In this document: piece after piece, positions 1 to 8,183 of the stretch
Layout of the letters: every line of letters begins with the position of its first letter
Numbering within the stretch: position 1 is the stretch's first letter
Source of the DNA: Cyclobacteriaceae bacterium YHN15
Lineage (GTDB): Bacteria; Bacteroidota; Bacteroidia; Cytophagales; Cyclobacteriaceae
Reading direction: 5' to 3'
NCBI GenBank assembly: GCA_003797895.1
Contig: RKQB01000009.1
Coordinates: 62,001 to 126,000, forward strand
DNA: 64,000 nt
Translations under genes and position numbers: made by a program
The notes under the pieces: model-generated
Database searches by the model: none
Seen by the model: only the letters and a program-made list of their open reading frames with translations
What the model was told of the DNA's origin: nothing

Positions 1-72
1 ACGCAAATTGGATTGGCCGAATGCAGCAAAGCCTACCAGCCCAAAAGCCAGTACAATCAATAACTTTTTCAT
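1..72 (-). CDS. Exported protein, N-terminal fragment, downstream of a TPP riboswitch
   Basis: Only the first 24 codons are inside the window; the gene runs off the left edge. The visible peptide starts MKKLLIVLAFGLVGF and continues AAFGQSNLR: a short basic start, a hydrophobic core and a G-Q cleavage-like site, so the product is probably exported. A TPP aptamer lies about 200 nt upstream on the same strand with no gene between, implying repression by thiamine pyrophosphate. In Bacteroidota such leaders precede thiamine biosynthesis operons or TonB-dependent thiamine receptors. The signal peptide favours an outer-membrane or secreted protein, but 24 residues cannot identify the family. Confidence 0.75.
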   Translation of the reverse strand, partial: MKKLLIVLAFGLVGFAAFGQSNLR

Positions 73-117
73 GCTTTTTTTAATAATCTACCGAATCCTC
101 GGTATTTGGTTAAACAT

Positions 118-142
118 CAGAAAATCAAGGGGTGATTTTCTG
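118..142 (-). promoter_or_regulatory. Leader hairpin, candidate expression platform of the TPP riboswitch
   Basis: A perfect 10-bp stem (CAGAAAATCA / TGATTTTCTG) with a 5-nt loop stands about 45 nt upstream of the start codon at 72. In the minus-strand RNA the loop plus flanking bases read CACCCCU, which is complementary to AGGGGUG in the 5' part of the aptamer (341-347). That would permit an alternative fold, but this is inference. Read on the plus strand the stem is followed by TTTTTTG, so it could instead terminate antisense or rightward transcription. Confidence 0.5.
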
Positions 143-228
143 TTTTTTGTTTACCCTTTTTCAATTAAAACCAATCCGTTTTTTTGCATGTAAGACCCAA
201 CTAACAACAATTGGTGACTTTTCGTCTC

Positions 229-242
229 AGGCCTTTCGGCCT
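229..242 (-). other. GNRA-loop hairpin in thiamine leader
   Basis: In the minus-strand RNA, AGGCC-GAAA-GGCCU forms a compact 5-bp stem closed by a GAAA tetraloop, about 30 nt downstream of the TPP aptamer. It has no T-run after it, so it is probably a leader RNA stabilising or spacing element rather than a terminator. Confidence 0.5.
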
Positions 243-270
243 ATTCTGGATTAGTGATTTAATTGAACTC

Positions 271-350
271 TCATTTCCCTTCGCCGGCACTACCCGGATC
301 AGGTATTATGGGTATGATCTCAGCCCGTTATTTTAAAAGGCACCCCTAAT
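271..350 (-). promoter_or_regulatory. TPP (THI-box) riboswitch aptamer
   Basis: The minus strand carries the conserved blocks of the thiamine pyrophosphate aptamer in order: AGGGGTGCC, then CGGGCTGAGATCATACCC, then ACCTGATCCGGGTAGTGCC, then GGCGAAGGGAA. The CUGAGA loop, the ACCUGAUC segment and the terminal CGAAGGGA box are all intact. The P3 arm between the first and second blocks is very short. It lies just downstream of a matching promoter (362-393) and about 200 nt upstream of the truncated exported protein at the left edge. Binding of TPP should lower expression of that gene. Confidence 0.97.
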
Positions 351-361
351 GATCTTGGATA

Positions 362-393
362 CGAAGGTAGACTAGAGGAATTAAAAAAACAAG
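362..393 (-). promoter_or_regulatory. Bacteroidota-type promoter of the TPP leader
   Basis: On the minus strand TTG (392-390) is followed after 20 bp by TACCTTCG (369-362), one base from the Bacteroidota -7 consensus TAnnTTTG. The predicted start point, a few bases downstream, falls just before the TPP aptamer at 350, as expected for the leader of this transcript. Confidence 0.6.
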
Positions 394-463
394 GAACCGG
401 GGGAGAATGGATAATTAAGAATGATGAATTAAAAAAAGGAAATCAACAATAAAACAAAAAAAT

Positions 464-518
464 AAGGTGTGCGATAAGTATCTAATGTATTATACAACAG
501 AATCTTATCAGACACCTT
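464..518. repeat. 55-bp imperfect palindrome, MITE-like or paired element ends
   Basis: AAGGTGTGCGATAAG (464-478) and CTTATCAGACACCTT (504-518) are 15-bp inverted arms that differ at two adjacent positions, separated by 25 AT-rich bases. There is no T-run on either side, so it is not an obvious terminator. The arms resemble terminal inverted repeats of a small mobile element or the abutted ends of a lost one. No matching transposase is in the window. Confidence 0.5.
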
Positions 519-536
519 AAATATTATATTTTTCAA

Positions 537-570
537 AATAAGGGATATAGAAATATCCCTTATTTTTTTT
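537..570. terminator. Strong hairpin terminator after the desaturase
   Basis: A perfect 12-bp stem (AATAAGGGATAT / ATATCCCTTATT, 537-548 and 553-564) with an AGAA loop lies immediately beyond the desaturase stop codon. On the plus strand it is followed by a run of Ts. On the minus strand the 3' side reads TTATTTTG. It probably stops transcription in both directions and insulates the thiamine leader. Confidence 0.75.
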
Positions 571-1634
571 TATTCTCTTCCCAGATGCCTCAAATGGTTC
601 ACGTGAGAAGCGAATGCGTAGCGCATTTTGGGATGCTCTATATAGGGAATCCCATATTCCATGCAGGTTTCCTTAATAATCTTACTGATAGCTGGATAAT
701 GGATATGCGATATATTGGGAAATAAATGATGCTCTATTTGAAAATTGAGACCTCCGATAAACCAGGACAAAATCTTATTTCTGGTTGCAAAGTTGGCCGT
801 TGTTTTTAACTGATGCACTGCCCAATCATCTTCCAATCTATTGGTGGTCTTATCCAATATAGGGAATGATGTCTCCTCAAGTACATGCGCTAACTGAAAT
901 ACTGTGCTCAGAATAACCCCAGTGGCAAGCCCAAATAAAAGAAACCCGATCAACCATGGCATAAATCCTAACATATATATAGGAACGAAGACAAACAGAA
1001 ACAAATGCAACACTTTGAATCCCCAAAAGGAAATATGTTCCGCAAGGTTCATTTTGCTTATAGGCGTTTCACCAACTTTCCTGGTTACATACTTTTTATA
1101 ATCAGTAAAAAACACCCAATAGAAGTAAAGAATGGAATATACCAACATAAAATACCAATGTTGAAAACGATGGACTTTGTATCTTTTTTGGGTAGGCCCT
1201 AACCTTAAAAAAGCTCCTGCATTCAAATCGTCATCGTGCTCATCTATATTGGTAAATGAATGGTGGGCCACGTTATGCTTGGTTTTCCACATGAATACAT
1301 TGGCTCCAAGGAAATTTATTGTAATGCCGGCCAATTCATTGACCCACTTTTTTCGGCTAAAGCTACCATGTGCCCCATCATGCATGACATTGAAGCCGAT
1401 GGTAGCGGTAAGTCCTCCCAAAATAATGGCTTCAAATATAGCTATTTGCCAAATGGGAGTGAAGAAAACCAAATGTACATATACTCCAATAAAAGCGATC
1501 AGCAATACACTGGCTTTAAGATAGAGTGAATAGTTACCGGTTTGTTTTAAATTTTTTTCTGAGAAATAATTTTTGATTCTCGCTTTCAGATCTGCGTGAA
1601 AGGAGCTTGCTGCTTGGAATCTAGGCGGACGCAT
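570..1634 (-). CDS. Acyl-lipid / acyl-CoA fatty acid desaturase (DesA3-like)
   Basis: This 354-residue integral membrane di-iron desaturase has the three histidine boxes of the family: HDGAH (residues 85-89), HNVAHH (120-125) and QIEHH (about 304-308). The Q in the last box is typical of front-end/linoleoyl-CoA-type desaturases, but there is no fused cytochrome b5 domain. Hydrophobic stretches at about 41-60, 63-83 and several between 155 and 250 fit four or more membrane spans. It should insert a cis double bond into membrane fatty acids, useful for fluidity at low temperature. The exact position of the double bond cannot be read from sequence. It appears to be transcribed alone, ending at a hairpin terminator at 537-570. 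Confidence 0.93.
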   Translation of the reverse strand: MRPPRFQAASSFHADLKARIKNYFSEKNLKQTGNYSLYLKASVLLIAFIGVYVHLVFFTPIWQIAIFEAIILGGLTATIGFNVMHDGAHGSFSRKKWVNELAGITINFLGANVFMWKTKHNVAHHSFTNIDEHDDDLNAGAFLRLGPTQKRYKVHRFQHWYFMLVYSILYFYWVFFTDYKKYVTRKVGETPISKMNLAEHISFWGFKVLHLFLFVFVPIYMLGFMPWLIGFLLFGLATGVILSTVFQLAHVLEETSFPILDKTTNRLEDDWAVHQLKTTANFATRNKILSWFIGGLNFQIEHHLFPNISHIHYPAISKIIKETCMEYGIPYIEHPKMRYAFASHVNHLRHLGRE

Positions 1635-1856
1635 GTAATTAATTTAATGAATAATTTAGAAGTCAGAACGGGTGATCGTCCGACATTCTTTCTCTAAAGT
1701 TACGGTAAATATTCCGTGTATTTTTACAACATGGCAAAACAAAAGCTTTTTTAAAGCTTATTTAACAAATTTTACCATTTTATGGCTTCTAATAAAATAA
1801 TGCCGGGATTAATTATTCCTTCATTTTACTGAAATAACAGATTCCAAAAACTGAAA

Positions 1857-2381
1857 TCATCTCCTTAGAAACCGATCAATTGCTTCAATGCTTTTCTGGA
1901 GCCTTTCTTCTTGAGAACCTGAAATATTTTCAAATGGGACGCCGGTTTCTTCAATTAATCTCAAATACCAGTCAAAAAAGTGCCGTCTCATCTGAGGATG
2001 GGGGTGTTCCCTCTGTGGATCCTCCTGCCAGGGTATATCAATATCTGTCAATAAATATGCATCATATTCCCTTTCATTGATCTGTTCCAAAATCCAATCA
2101 TGAACCTTCCCAAATTTATGTTCAGACCAAATTTTGACAACATGTAAATCTGTATCACAGATGAGTAAATCCTTTGCTTTTTTTGATTGCTTTTCTTCAA
2201 GTTCCACTTGACCTTTGGCTATATTAAGCAAATCATCATAATCGTAAGGCCTTCCCAATTGTTCTATATAGGTTCTTGCATATTCAGGAACCCATGGACA
2301 AGCAAAATAATTGGCCAAATCCTGTGATAAGGTGCTCTTCCCTGTTGACTCTGGACCTATGACCACCACCTTCTTAAGCAT
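1857..2381 (-). CDS. NadR-type ribosylnicotinamide kinase domain protein (AAA_28)
   Basis: A 174-residue P-loop kinase matching the C-terminal kinase half of NadR. It has a Walker A motif GPESTGKS (residues 9-16), then DTDLHVVKIWSEHKFG and the acidic TDIDIPW segment seen in NadR-like ATPases. The NMN adenylyltransferase and HTH parts of enterobacterial NadR are absent, so it should phosphorylate an imported nucleoside, most likely nicotinamide riboside to NMN, without the next step. Its start codon overlaps the end of the PnuC-type transporter gene by 8 bp, a sign of translational coupling and joint function. Some Bacteroidota PnuC relatives carry thiamine, so the substrate is not certain. 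Confidence 0.85.
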   Translation of the reverse strand: MLKKVVVIGPESTGKSTLSQDLANYFACPWVPEYARTYIEQLGRPYDYDDLLNIAKGQVELEEKQSKKAKDLLICDTDLHVVKIWSEHKFGKVHDWILEQINEREYDAYLLTDIDIPWQEDPQREHPHPQMRRHFFDWYLRLIEETGVPFENISGSQEERLQKSIEAIDRFLRR

Positions 2382-2997
2382 AAACTTCCCTTTTATCTCT
2401 TGCCGACTTGATCCATTCTATTAAACCTATTGTAGCCAACACCGTGAAAAACAAAAATTGAAAAGAGGTCAGCATCAATCCTTTATAAAAATACAGAGGA
2501 ACTGAAGCAATATCGGTGATGATCCAAGCGATCCAGTTTTCAACTTTCTTTTTGGCCATCAGCCACATGCCTACAAAGGCAGAGGCAGTAGTAAAGGAAT
2601 CCCAATAAGGTACATCTGAATCCGTAAAATTTGCCAGAACAAAATAGAGTGCCGCATAGGATCCAATAAATAAAGCAAAAGAATTAAATACTCCTTTTTT
2701 ATTCAACCAGGTTACTGGCAATTCCTCTTTCCCATTGGAAGGCCTACTCCATAGATACCACCCATAAATGGACATGGAAAAATAATAGGCATTGATCCCC
2801 ATGTCTGCATACAGCTTGTACTTCAGGCAAATATACACATAGATCAAAGTGGAAATCATACCGGTCGGGAACACCAGGATATTTTTCCTTATGGAATAAA
2901 TCACCGAAGCTATTCCAAAAAATACCGCAATGGCTTCCAGCCAGCTCATTTCTGCTACGCCTTCTTTGATACCATCCCATATCCATTGAAAATCCAT
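2374..2997 (-). CDS. pnuC: PnuC-family nicotinamide riboside (vitamin precursor) transporter
   Basis: A 207-residue inner-membrane protein with about seven hydrophobic segments and the PnuC signature YGWYLW followed by a basic-acidic loop. PnuC proteins let nicotinamide riboside diffuse in, and a cytoplasmic kinase then traps it by phosphorylation. The kinase gene overlaps directly downstream. The start was placed at MDFQWIWDGI because the upstream in-frame extension, beginning MVDDVLVDQ, is poorly PnuC-like and would overlap the preceding protease gene. PnuT-type homologues that take thiamine belong to the same family, and a TPP riboswitch lies 2 kb away, but in a separate transcript. Confidence 0.9.
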   Translation of the reverse strand: MDFQWIWDGIKEGVAEMSWLEAIAVFFGIASVIYSIRKNILVFPTGMISTLIYVYICLKYKLYADMGINAYYFSMSIYGWYLWSRPSNGKEELPVTWLNKKGVFNSFALFIGSYAALYFVLANFTDSDVPYWDSFTTASAFVGMWLMAKKKVENWIAWIITDIASVPLYFYKGLMLTSFQFLFFTVLATIGLIEWIKSARDKREVYA

Positions 2998-3085
2998 AGG
3001 GCGAATTAAAGGAGAAAAACTTGAAATGGGAAATATGAGATGTTTGTCCTTCTTTACGAGGCATAAAGATTGGTCGACAAGCACA

Positions 3086-5899
3086 TCATCGACCACTCAA
3101 CGGAAACTTCTTTACCTCTAAAAGATTTTCCTTAATCAAAAACTCCTGTGCAGCTTTTTGTACCCTTTTTATACTCATCTGCTCAATGGAATTTCTTGCT
3201 TCGAGAATGGTTTCCCAAGGCAATTCATAGGTTCGGATTGAAGACAGCTGTGAATTCCAATAATTATTCCTTTTCAGGTTTTCCTCTAATGCGATTCTCC
3301 TCTTTTCTTTAACTTTATTCAGATCTTCTTCTGTGGGGCCGTTTTCTTGTATCTTTCTTACCTCCTCCCATGCAGCTTCAATCAATTGATCCACCATATC
3401 CGGGCTACATGGAAAACCTATTGAAAAAGAAAAATTGCCTACAGGTTGAATCCCCATACTGCCATTGGCACCTACACCATAAACTCCCCCTATTTCTTCC
3501 CTTAAGTTTTCGATGAGCTTTATAGTCAAAATCTCTCCCAAATAAGAAATATCTGCTGCTTTCTGTCTGTCATAGGTACTTTCTCCTGAAAAATAAAGGA
3601 TCACTTGGCTCTTCTCATCTGTTCCAACTTCAATAGTTTCTGACTTTCCCCTTGGAGCCCTGATTCCCAAATCCTTGTAATCATCTTTATGTTCCGGATC
3701 GGATGGCAGACTGCCTAAATATTGTTCCAAAAGAGGCTTAAAAGTGTCCAAGTCAATATTCCCTGTAAAGAAAAACTCAAAATTGGCAGCATTGCCAAAG
3801 CGGTCGGCAAAAATTTCAATCCCTCTTTCCATATCAATTTTATCCAGATCCTCGGGGTCATATATGCTCATTGCCCTGAGATTGCCATTGGCAATTATCT
3901 GGTTCAGCCTCTTTGAAAACTGGTAATCGGGATTGACCTGCGCGGACGCCAGTTGGGTCTTCTGATTGTTGATGTAAACTTCAAACAGTTCTTCATCCTT
4001 CCTGGGAGCAGTGAAATAAAGATGGATAAGCTGCATGGCAGTTTCCAAATCCTTTGGCGAAGCATTCCCCGTGATGGTCTGGGAATAGGTCCCGATATTT
4101 GGCGTTACTGAAACCGATTTACCCGCCAACAACTTCCTCAAATCTGAAGGTGAAAAATCCCCTATCCCCATCACATTCACCATCACACCTGCATAGCTGG
4201 CTGAGTAATGGTCTTCATCACCATAAACAGAAACCCCGCCTTTGCCAATACCTGAAAAGACGATTTCATCATTTTTAAAATCTGTGGTTTTTACAAAAAC
4301 CTTTATCCCATTGGAAAGAGTGATCTCATGGATATCAATGGATTCTATAAAATTGACAGATGAAATCAATCCGGGATTTGGAAGCTTTTCAATCAGCTGT
4401 TCTGCGAGAATTTTTTCCTCATATGGAGAAAGTTGCATTTGATTGACTTCATCGAAAAGGGCAAGTATTCTCTCTTCAGTCGGCAAGTTGTCTTTATCTC
4501 CTTCCGGAGCCATTATGATAATGACCTTGTTTTCATCTCTTACTAAAGTTTTGGCTAGGACATTGATTTCCTCCAAGCTGATCTGAGGGATGATCTCTTT
4601 ATAAAATTCATATTTCCATGCCTCTCCTTCCGCAAACCTTCCATCCAAAAAATGATTTACATAACGACCGACAATTGCCCTGCTCTCCACCTTGTCCATT
4701 TCTTTATAGGATCTCTCAGCGTTATTCAGCACCGATTTTTTTACCCTGTCCAGTTCTCCTTGGGTAAATCCAAATTGAGCTACCCGCTCATTTTCTACTA
4801 TCAGAGACTGTATACCAGCTTCTACTTTGCCAGGAGCAACCACACCCGATGCAGTGAAATAATCAAGGTCACGGACAAAATTCCCATAACCTGTCCCGGC
4901 AAAAATAAAGGGGGCATCCGGTTTTTGCCTGATTTCATCCAAGCGCTGGGTCAACATTCCTCCATATAAAGTTCGTAAAAGGTAATTTCTGTAATCTTCC
5001 TTTGTGTGTGTAGATAAAGCTTTGTGTTTGTAAAAAAGCTGGATCTGAATTCCTGGGGCTTCTTCATCCGTCACGATACTGACAAAAGTTTCTTTATGCT
5101 CAGGAATCTCAAATTCCTTTCTTTTAGGTGCTCTTTTGGGGTTTTCCAATGCGCCGAAATACTCCCTGATCAATGCCTCCAATTGATCAGGATCTGCATC
5201 CCCCACCGCTACTACTGCCATGTTATCAGGGCGATACCAATCCCGGTAAAACCTTCTGATGGTCTCGTAGCCAAAATTCTGCACAATGTCCATTTTACCG
5301 ATGGGCAAACGCTCGGCATACTTGGAATCATATAGCATAACGGGCAGATATTGATCACGCATTCTTTGGGAATAGCCCTGCCCCGTACGCCATTCCTCTA
5401 CAATAATGCTACGTTCGGCATCGATGTCCTCTTCCTTCATCAGGAGACCTCCTGCCCAATCGCTCAACACGAGAAAACCGCTTCGGAGTTTTTGCTCATC
5501 ATCAGAGGGAATGGGAAGGATATAAACAGTCTCATCAAAACCGGTATAGGCATTCAGGTCTGCTCCGAAAGAAATCCCTATGGATTGGAGGTAAGAAATC
5601 AGCTCATTCTTTTCGAAATTTCTGGTACCGTTAAAGGCCATGTGCTCCGTAAAATGGGCCAGCCCTTGTTGGTCATCCTCCTCCAATACGGACCCTGCAT
5701 TTACCGCCAATCGCAATTCTACCTTATTTTCAGGCTTCGGGTTTTGTTGAATATAATATACCAGCCCGTTATCCAGAACCCCTGTCCGAACCCTTGGATC
5801 CAAGGGAACTTCTTTGGAAAGATTTAACTGGGCATAGGAAAGATGTAGGAATGCAAAGTAGGCTATCAGCCACAAAAAAGGATATTTGTTGGTTTTCAT
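3086..5899 (-). CDS. M16 family zinc metalloprotease (insulinase/PqqL-like), exported
   Basis: A 937-residue two-lobed peptidase of the pitrilysin/insulinase family. After a signal peptide ending SYAQ comes the inverted zinc motif HFTEH at about residues 82-86, with the third zinc ligand Glu about 76 residues later in DAERSIIVEEW, so the N-terminal half is catalytic. Two further M16 domains (about 225-420 and 550-900) lack the zinc motif, as usual for the family. It is probably periplasmic and degrades oligopeptides. The ATG at 5899 (MKTNKYPF) is preferred over an in-frame TTG six bases upstream. It lies 88 bp upstream of pnuC and may share its transcript. Confidence 0.93.
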   Translation of the reverse strand: MKTNKYPFLWLIAYFAFLHLSYAQLNLSKEVPLDPRVRTGVLDNGLVYYIQQNPKPENKVELRLAVNAGSVLEEDDQQGLAHFTEHMAFNGTRNFEKNELISYLQSIGISFGADLNAYTGFDETVYILPIPSDDEQKLRSGFLVLSDWAGGLLMKEEDIDAERSIIVEEWRTGQGYSQRMRDQYLPVMLYDSKYAERLPIGKMDIVQNFGYETIRRFYRDWYRPDNMAVVAVGDADPDQLEALIREYFGALENPKRAPKRKEFEIPEHKETFVSIVTDEEAPGIQIQLFYKHKALSTHTKEDYRNYLLRTLYGGMLTQRLDEIRQKPDAPFIFAGTGYGNFVRDLDYFTASGVVAPGKVEAGIQSLIVENERVAQFGFTQGELDRVKKSVLNNAERSYKEMDKVESRAIVGRYVNHFLDGRFAEGEAWKYEFYKEIIPQISLEEINVLAKTLVRDENKVIIIMAPEGDKDNLPTEERILALFDEVNQMQLSPYEEKILAEQLIEKLPNPGLISSVNFIESIDIHEITLSNGIKVFVKTTDFKNDEIVFSGIGKGGVSVYGDEDHYSASYAGVMVNVMGIGDFSPSDLRKLLAGKSVSVTPNIGTYSQTITGNASPKDLETAMQLIHLYFTAPRKDEELFEVYINNQKTQLASAQVNPDYQFSKRLNQIIANGNLRAMSIYDPEDLDKIDMERGIEIFADRFGNAANFEFFFTGNIDLDTFKPLLEQYLGSLPSDPEHKDDYKDLGIRAPRGKSETIEVGTDEKSQVILYFSGESTYDRQKAADISYLGEILTIKLIENLREEIGGVYGVGANGSMGIQPVGNFSFSIGFPCSPDMVDQLIEAAWEEVRKIQENGPTEEDLNKVKEKRRIALEENLKRNNYWNSQLSSIRTYELPWETILEARNSIEQMSIKRVQKAAQEFLIKENLLEVKKFPLSGR

Positions 5900-6147
5900 T
5901 TTCAAGTGAAAATTAATACAGCCATCAAATTAGCAAATACCTACTGAATTCAAATGCCTGGGAGATATGTTTTAACGATTTGCTCCCTGAAACCTAAAAA
6001 ACAAGACACAAGATTTAAAATCACAAAGTCCAAACTTCATCACTACTTTTCAAAGCTCGGAACCATGATAACCAAAAATCATCACTTCTCACTCATCATT
6101 TTACACTTTCCACTCCTTGATGTTCCGCCTTCCGATTTTCGAAATCC

Positions 6148-6399
6148 CTAAACTACCCTCGACTCCGAATACAAATCATAAGCTGCTACCAGTAAGCGGT
6201 GGTCAGGCGCATCTCCATAGCGCGCAAAGTGCCGGATTTCATTGCGGTTTTCGGTGTAAACAGGCATATAGCGTGAGTCCAGTTCATCCCAGATGATCAA
6301 CAGGTAAGCATAAGGAATAATACTCGTTCTCCCCTTTTCCAACCAACTTTCAAAAAGGGATTCATCTAAAGCTTGGGGGTAATCTGGGCTGTCGAACAT
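6148..6399 (-). CDS. Small conserved-looking protein of unknown function (83 aa)
   Basis: I do not recognise the family. The 83-residue protein begins MFDSPDYPQALDESLFESW and is acidic and aromatic-rich (PYAYLLIIWDELDSRYMPVY), with no signal peptide or membrane span. It starts with ATG 15 bp after the stop codon of the upstream antiporter gene on the same strand, so it is probably the second gene of that operon. Residue use (few runs, balanced charge) looks like a real folded cytoplasmic protein. A role linked to the antiporter is possible from position only. Confidence 0.65.
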   Translation of the reverse strand: MFDSPDYPQALDESLFESWLEKGRTSIIPYAYLLIIWDELDSRYMPVYTENRNEIRHFARYGDAPDHRLLVAAYDLYSESRVV

Positions 6400-6413
6400 G
6401 ACTTTAAATTAAA

Positions 6414-8015
6414 TTATAATTGATTCAAAGACTGTTCAACATAATCTTTACCTAAATAATTTTTGTAGTCAAAAACAAAGTGGGCGCCTTCATTTAAATA
6501 TTTCACTTTCTGGTCAGGATAATGGCAAATGGTAAAAATTTTAAACGACCTATTATTTATACGATTGATTGCCTTTAAAATATTTAGGTTTGTCTCTTCT
6601 TCACTCATGGTTAAAAAAACTGCTTTAAGCTTTGAAGAATCTACCTTGTCCCACAATTCACTATCAGTGCTGTCCGCCCATTTCACATTACTTCTTTTTT
6701 GCCCCAATTGCTCAATTAATTCCGTATTGTAATCCAATCCTAAAACCTTCTGCCCATATTCCGTTTGAAGGGTGTCATATGCAGGTTTGCCCACACTACC
6801 CAGGCCGATGACCAAATACTCTGCATTACCAAAATCAACTGGCTCACAATCTTCACCTTTGGTATTCTGATTAATTTTGAGAATCCAAAATTTAAATTTA
6901 TCAAAAATAACATGAGAATAATTACTTAATGGGGCTGATATTGCGAAAGAAAAAGCCATGAGTAAAGCCAATGCTACCAACCATTCTTCATTGATCAATC
7001 CAATATTTAAGCCCACTACCCCCACAATAAGCCCGAATTCACTAAAATTACTCAAGCTTAAAGCGCCTAAAAATGCCGTCCTGGGTTGTAGTTGAAATCT
7101 GGACAGTATCAATAAGAACAATACTCCCTTAAAAACAACCAAAGGCAACAAGATAATTGCCGTTAAAACAGTGGATGAACTTGGAAGCCCAATAAGGCCA
7201 ACATTGATAAAGAATGCGATCAGAAAAAAGTCTTTGTATTCGACCATTCTTTTGTAGAGCTCATCTACTCTAGGATGATTTACAAGCAACATACCGATTA
7301 TAAGGGCTCCCAAATCAGGCTTAAGCCCAAAGAAACTAAAACTAAATGCTCCAGCTATAAAAGTGGCGAAAAATCCAAATACCGGAATCATTTCACCGTG
7401 CTCTAGGGTATTCAAAATTTTACTCAAAAGTTTTTTCAGAACCCATAGCAAAATAGGCAAAGTAAATACCCAAAGGGATGGTAATTTATTATCTGAAAAA
7501 GTGATGAAAAGAACCGCAAAAATATCCTGAATGATCAAAATGCCAATGGCCAATTTGCCATGATATGACTCAAATTCGCCCCTACTTTCCAAAGATTTTA
7601 CCACAAAAACAGTACTGGAAAAACTTAGGGCAAAACTTATCATTAATGAAGAAGTGAAAGTTAAGCCTGTGAATAATTGTAGCCCTGAAAAAGTTAAAAG
7701 TGTGAAAACGCCTGAAAGTGCCAAAATGGTCAAAACGATATGAATGGTAGCAGTTGCCCAAATCTCTTTTTTAAAAAGAGTTTTAAGTTTGAGCTTCAAT
7801 CCAATAGTAAATAAAAGGAGCATAACCCCAATATCAGACATTGCTTCAACAGCACTGTAAATCTGCCCTTGATGAAACCCAGAAAAGTTAATTATGAAAC
7901 CTCCAAGTAGAAAGCCCACTAAAGGAGGTAATCCAATTCTTTTTGCCAACAGTCCACCCGCAAATGCGATGCTTAACCATATTGCATCTACAAAAAAAGG
8001 ATCAAAATTATCCAT
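6414..8015 (-). CDS. CPA2 family cation:proton antiporter with RCK/TrkA-N domain
   Basis: A 533-residue protein with about 12-13 hydrophobic segments (residues 8-390) of the Na_H_Exchanger (KefB/CPA2) type, starting with a GLLAKRIGLPPLVGFLLGG segment typical of the first helices. A C-terminal cytoplasmic nucleotide-binding domain follows (about 405-530), with the Rossmann motif GLGSVG and acidic LGLD after the second strand. It should exchange K+ or Na+ for H+ across the inner membrane, gated by a dinucleotide or nucleotide. The RCK_C half is missing, so it is the shorter KefB-like form. It is followed after 14 bp by the 83-residue gene. Confidence 0.9.
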   Translation of the reverse strand: MDNFDPFFVDAIWLSIAFAGGLLAKRIGLPPLVGFLLGGFIINFSGFHQGQIYSAVEAMSDIGVMLLLFTIGLKLKLKTLFKKEIWATATIHIVLTILALSGVFTLLTFSGLQLFTGLTFTSSLMISFALSFSSTVFVVKSLESRGEFESYHGKLAIGILIIQDIFAVLFITFSDNKLPSLWVFTLPILLWVLKKLLSKILNTLEHGEMIPVFGFFATFIAGAFSFSFFGLKPDLGALIIGMLLVNHPRVDELYKRMVEYKDFFLIAFFINVGLIGLPSSSTVLTAIILLPLVVFKGVLFLLILSRFQLQPRTAFLGALSLSNFSEFGLIVGVVGLNIGLINEEWLVALALLMAFSFAISAPLSNYSHVIFDKFKFWILKINQNTKGEDCEPVDFGNAEYLVIGLGSVGKPAYDTLQTEYGQKVLGLDYNTELIEQLGQKRSNVKWADSTDSELWDKVDSSKLKAVFLTMSEEETNLNILKAINRINNRSFKIFTICHYPDQKVKYLNEGAHFVFDYKNYLGKDYVEQSLNQL

Positions 8016-8183
8016 ATAATCGTTAAGTCATTATGATGGTTGATTATTTCCAGACTACAAATATTACCATGATGATTTTGAGAGACTACAATTTTCCAAT
8101 ATAATGAAATATTGAAAGGAATTTTAAAACACCTTTCATATTTTGTCGTCTTAATGTCAAAATTTGCTTAGTCCTCTAACGAT

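Noticed and set aside
318..452. Plus-strand frame ending ...GEWIIKNDELKKGNQQ
   Set aside because: It looks protein-like but has no start codon, begins inside the TPP aptamer and covers its promoter on the other strand. Chance in AT-rich DNA, or a very old relic, is more likely than a gene.
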